This document shows, in pieces, positions 5,750-8,129 of a stretch of DNA of 8,129 bases. A program made the translations under genes and the position numbers. The stretch is from Chloroflexota bacterium (GTDB lineage: Bacteria > Chloroflexota > Dehalococcoidia > UBA2979): assembly GCA_002710905.1 (NCBI GenBank), contig PAJB01000024.1:35174-43302 (forward strand), in the 5' to 3' direction. Under the pieces are notes generated by a model. That model was not told where the DNA came from, ran no database searches, and saw only the letters and a list, made by a program, of their open reading frames with translations. Every line of letters begins with the position of its first letter. Within the stretch, counting starts at the first letter, position 1.

Positions 5750-6705
5750 TTAGTTAACTTAGTTGGTTCCAACATTTCAAATTGCTCTGATTCAGATAGA
5801 TTTAAAAATTCTTCAAATTTTATATAAAATTCATCGATGGTCAATCCAAAAGCATTTTTAAATGCTTTTTCTTTGCCAAGATAAAAAATACTCGGAATAT
5901 ACTCTTTAAAAAAATAATCCATAGACGTTTGATTGATTAGTAAAACTGTTGCAAGGCTACCGGTTTCAGACTGGAGCCTCCAGTAACATTTTTGACAATC
6001 TTCTTGAAGTTTTTCAGAAGTTTTATCATTTTCTAAATCTTTAATTGTTAAGCCTGGGTGATTTTCACGTAATTCTCTTGCTATTTTAACACTATCATTT
6101 AAATAATCTTCATGAACCCCAGCAAGAAACGTAGCTAATAATTGTGCACTGCCTTCTTCAAGCCAATTTGGTATTCCATCATTTTCGTCAGAGATATGAG
6201 CATGTTGATATGTATGAGTATATTCGTGTGCAGCTACTACGAAACCACCGTTATCATTTGGGTCCCCAAATGGAGGATTCCCTATTACAAATGACTGCGT
6301 TGGGGAAGAGCGTCTTCTACCATCGGACTCAGCAAATGCGCTTTGTGATTTATTTTCAGCAAATTCTCTGATTTCATTTCCTTGATCTTCATTGAAACAA
6401 TCATTAATTTGCTTTTTACCTTCGTATGTCCACTCACAAAAATCTTTTGCAAGTATATTTGCTGCATCAACATCACTGCCTATAATGAAAACCTTTAGAG
6501 GTCCATAATTTCCTAAATATTGCTGAGCTTTATTTACTCCATCTTTGACATCTTGTAGTGATTTTTCATCTAAATCAGAAGTCATCACATAAGTGGTATT
6601 TATATTTGTTGGTTGATTCCAACCTGCTTCAATTAATCGATCTCGATCGCTACATGCAATAGTAATCAATAATACAAGCAACCCTACGATAAAAGATGAT
6701 TTCAT
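5746..6705 (-). CDS. Lipoprotein gluzincin metalloprotease (peptidase MA-like)
   Basis: This is a predicted surface or periplasmic zinc protease of 319 residues. It has a lipoprotein signal with hydrophobic core 5-17 and ITIAC ending at Cys18. The zinc site is HEYTH at 160-164 (ligands H160 and H164, catalytic E161), followed 20 residues later by WLEEGSAQLLA at 181-191, whose E184 is the expected third ligand. This spacing is the gluzincin/peptidase MA pattern. N-terminal to it is a mixed alpha/beta region (KVFIIGSD at 71-78). Four further cysteines (C90, C103, C237, C240, the last two as CQKC) could form two disulfides. It lies 62 bases downstream of the M23-like lipoprotein on the same strand and converges with the sugar dehydrogenase, sharing 4 bases at the stops. 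Substrate unknown; exact peptidase family uncertain, but the metalloprotease fold is well supported. Confidence 0.82.
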   Translation of the reverse strand: MKSSFIVGLLVLLITIACSDRDRLIEAGWNQPTNINTTYVMTSDLDEKSLQDVKDGVNKAQQYLGNYGPLKVFIIGSDVDAANILAKDFCEWTYEGKKQINDCFNEDQGNEIREFAENKSQSAFAESDGRRRSSPTQSFVIGNPPFGDPNDNGGFVVAAHEYTHTYQHAHISDENDGIPNWLEEGSAQLLATFLAGVHEDYLNDSVKIARELRENHPGLTIKDLENDKTSEKLQEDCQKCYWRLQSETGSLATVLLINQTSMDYFFKEYIPSIFYLGKEKAFKNAFGLTIDEFYIKFEEFLNLSESEQFEMLEPTKLTN

Positions 6706-6731
6706 AGATTTGATGTTATCTAAAGTATGTT

Positions 6732-6757
6732 AAAAAAACAAATTCATTATAGGAATT
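6732..6757 (-). terminator. Weak hairpin plus T-run, or alternatively a promoter, between the two lipoprotein genes
   Basis: Reading the minus strand, AATTC (6753-6757) can pair with GAATT (6741-6745) around a 7-base loop, followed after two bases by seven Ts (6738-6732). It lies about 10 bases past the M23-like stop. The stem is only 5 pairs with one G-C, so a terminator would be weak. The loop spells TATAAT (6746-6751), a perfect -10, which could instead start the metalloprotease mRNA about 34 bases before its ATG; no good -35 accompanies it. Confidence 0.3.
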
Positions 6758-6767
6758 ATTGGAGACA

Positions 6768-8129
6768 TCATCTATTAAGTTTATAAGGATTTGGACTGGG
6801 CGGACATCCGGGTGGACATTGCGGAGATATATTTTTTGTGCTTCCAGGAGTAGTAAATTCAGCTTCTTTATTTGCAAAAGCCAGGCTCCATCCCCAATTA
6901 TTTGGATCTGTAATTAATATAGAAAATTTTGATGCATTGCCTAGAAAATTGTTTTTATGAGTCAGATTAAAATTTTGTCCTGATCGTAATTCAAGCACTT
7001 TACTTTCTCTGTATTGACCATTTTCTTCTAATTTGAAAACAACCTTCATTGGGCCACCTATACCAGCAAATAGCAATTGCCAATCTTCTTCAATTTTAAT
7101 ATTTTCTATAATTGCGTCCCCCCATCCATACTGGCTATATAACAAATTTGCAGATTTAAATCCTAAGTCTTGTGGATATGCCATTGCTTTAGGATCTAAT
7201 TTTGCATCTTTAATCCCATCAAATAATAGTACATCTAGAGGATTATCACCAAACGGATTTTCTTCGCCGCTAACCATCCAACCCATCCCATTTGGAAGAC
7301 CTCTCCCTCTGTTCCAATCAAATCCAAAACTTTTACTCTCCCATCCTTCTTTAGGGTGTCTATAAATTTCACCAAATTTTGCAACTACTTCTTCAGAAAA
7401 AATAGCAGGTGCATACACCGTTCTTGGTTGTTTAATCAAAGAGAAAGCAATATGGGAAGATGCTCCTTTACTTCCAGTCATTTCGCTAAAAGACGGGACA
7501 TACATATATGCTAATATGTCTCCTTTCTTTACATATTGACCATCTGTAACTAGGATGAATTGTTTATAGAAATCTTTTGGTTTACCCGTAATATCAGGTA
7601 TCATATAAGGCTCCATTTGATACAAGAATTCAATATAACTATTGCCGTCTTTAGCTATTCTTAAAGTAAAATTGTACGCTACATGCCACCAAGGAGGATC
7701 TGCATTTGAGTGGTCAACCACATTATAGAATGATGATTGAGGTAGAGCCACATAACCATCAGCTACAGCATAGATAGGAGGGTAATCAGAAGGTTTTTTC
7801 GCATCAATCCACCTTTGATCTGTGTTTGAAAAGTATACTTGAGCATCATTATGAGGCCTAGGACTTCTTGCTCCAACATAAGGATGTCCTGCAATAATAT
7901 CTTCAAAGTCAATAAAAAATCTATCACTTTTATTTTTTGCAAAATAATTTATATTTGGAAGGGATTGTTCTTTTTGTAATACTTCTTTACTTTCTTTAGG
8001 TTGCTGAGTACTTTCAGCTTGCGAAGAATTCAATTGATTAGTTAGAGCAGTAGTTTGATCAGATGTTCCATTTGAACAAGCTGCAAGTGAGACAGACAAG
8101 ACTACAAGTATGATAGAAATTTTTGATCT
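6768..8129 (-). CDS. M23-like lipoprotein, probably catalytically inactive (5' end cut by window edge)
   Basis: The frame stays open to the right edge and reads RSKISIILVVLSVSLAAC into the protein. A TTG at 8097-8099 is therefore not the start: the lipoprotein signal begins beyond the window, and its lipobox Cys codon is 8076-8078. Counting that Cys as 1 (436 mature residues), a Ser/Gln/Lys-rich linker is followed by an M23/LytM-type beta-barrel: HNDAQVYF at 76-83, PPIYAVADGYV at 100-110, GQYVKKGDILAY at 180-191 and SSHIAFSL at 207-214. Active M23 peptidases have HxxxD and HLHF. Here the first is HND and the second HIAF, so the HxH metal ligand is Ala (A211). A C-terminal region of unknown fold, rich in Trp and Gly, ends in a Cys/Pro tail (PQCPPGCPP). 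The likely role is wall or envelope binding or a scaffold, by inference only. Confidence 0.72.
   Translation of the reverse strand, partial: RSKISIILVVLSVSLAACSNGTSDQTTALTNQLNSSQAESTQQPKESKEVLQKEQSLPNINYFAKNKSDRFFIDFEDIIAGHPYVGARSPRPHNDAQVYFSNTDQRWIDAKKPSDYPPIYAVADGYVALPQSSFYNVVDHSNADPPWWHVAYNFTLRIAKDGNSYIEFLYQMEPYMIPDITGKPKDFYKQFILVTDGQYVKKGDILAYMYVPSFSEMTGSKGASSHIAFSLIKQPRTVYAPAIFSEEVVAKFGEIYRHPKEGWESKSFGFDWNRGRGLPNGMGWMVSGEENPFGDNPLDVLLFDGIKDAKLDPKAMAYPQDLGFKSANLLYSQYGWGDAIIENIKIEEDWQLLFAGIGGPMKVVFKLEENGQYRESKVLELRSGQNFNLTHKNNFLGNASKFSILITDPNNWGWSLAFANKEAEFTTPGSTKNISPQCPPGCPPSPNPYKLNR

Noticed and set aside
6144..6476. Two short open frames, one per strand, within the metalloprotease gene
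   Set aside because: Both overlap the HExxH-coding region of a clear gene and have no family features or Shine-Dalgarno.
7033..7365. Plus-strand open frame opposite the M23-like gene
   Set aside because: Shadow of the real minus-strand gene; Ser/Pro-rich translation without motif.
8097..8099. TTG as start codon of the M23-like lipoprotein
   Set aside because: It would cut the signal peptide to a few residues. The open frame upstream encodes a basic residue stretch and hydrophobic core leading to the lipobox, so the start lies outside the window.
1..8129. CRISPR array, tRNA/rRNA genes, insertion sequence, integrase, phage or defence genes
   Set aside because: No spaced repeats, no terminal inverted repeats and no coding region with such motifs were found; every gap between genes is under about 100 bases.

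Overview
This is an AT-rich chromosomal segment (about one third G+C by eye) from a bacterium with a compact genome. Genes abut or overlap, no intergenic gap exceeds about 100 bases, and TAA, TAG and TGA are all used as stops. The dCTP deaminase is the bifunctional, actinobacterial/archaeal-like dCTP deaminase-dUTPase. The orotate phosphoribosyltransferase is the short type with a C-terminal CPLC motif. Low G+C, tight packing and many lipoproteins suggest a streamlined free-living, perhaps marine, bacterium. A SAR202-like Chloroflexota or a marine actinobacterium would fit, but the sequence alone does not fix the phylum.

Layout. (1) Bases 1-2014, minus strand: a SIMPL-domain (DUF541) membrane-anchored protein, then dcd, then the 5' two thirds of a riboflavin deaminase-reductase gene (ribD) that runs off the left edge. 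(2) Bases 2015-2067: a short divergent promoter region in which the candidate -10 boxes of the two directions overlap. (3) Bases 2068-5749, plus strand: five tightly packed genes, namely a class II ketose-bisphosphate aldolase homologue, signal peptidase I with a long N-terminal extension, pyrE, a 65-residue CDGSH-type iron-sulfur protein, and a lipoprotein PQQ-type aldose dehydrogenase. (4) Bases 5746-8129, minus strand, convergent with the previous block by a 4-base overlap: a HExxH (gluzincin) lipoprotein metalloprotease and, upstream of it, an M23-like lipoprotein whose 5' end lies beyond the right edge.

How the genes fit together. The left half is core metabolism: riboflavin, dUMP supply and UMP synthesis. 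The right half is extracytoplasmic: three predicted lipoproteins in a row (sugar oxidation, proteolysis and a probably inactive M23-fold protein), plus the signal peptidase in the plus-strand operon. I see no RNA gene, CRISPR array, mobile element, integrase or toxin-antitoxin pair, and nothing that clearly forms a new defence or biosynthetic system. The points most worth a second look are the altered catalytic loop of the aldolase, the roughly 87-residue cytoplasmic extension on signal peptidase, the M23-like lipoprotein that has lost its HxH metal ligand, and the overlapping divergent promoters.
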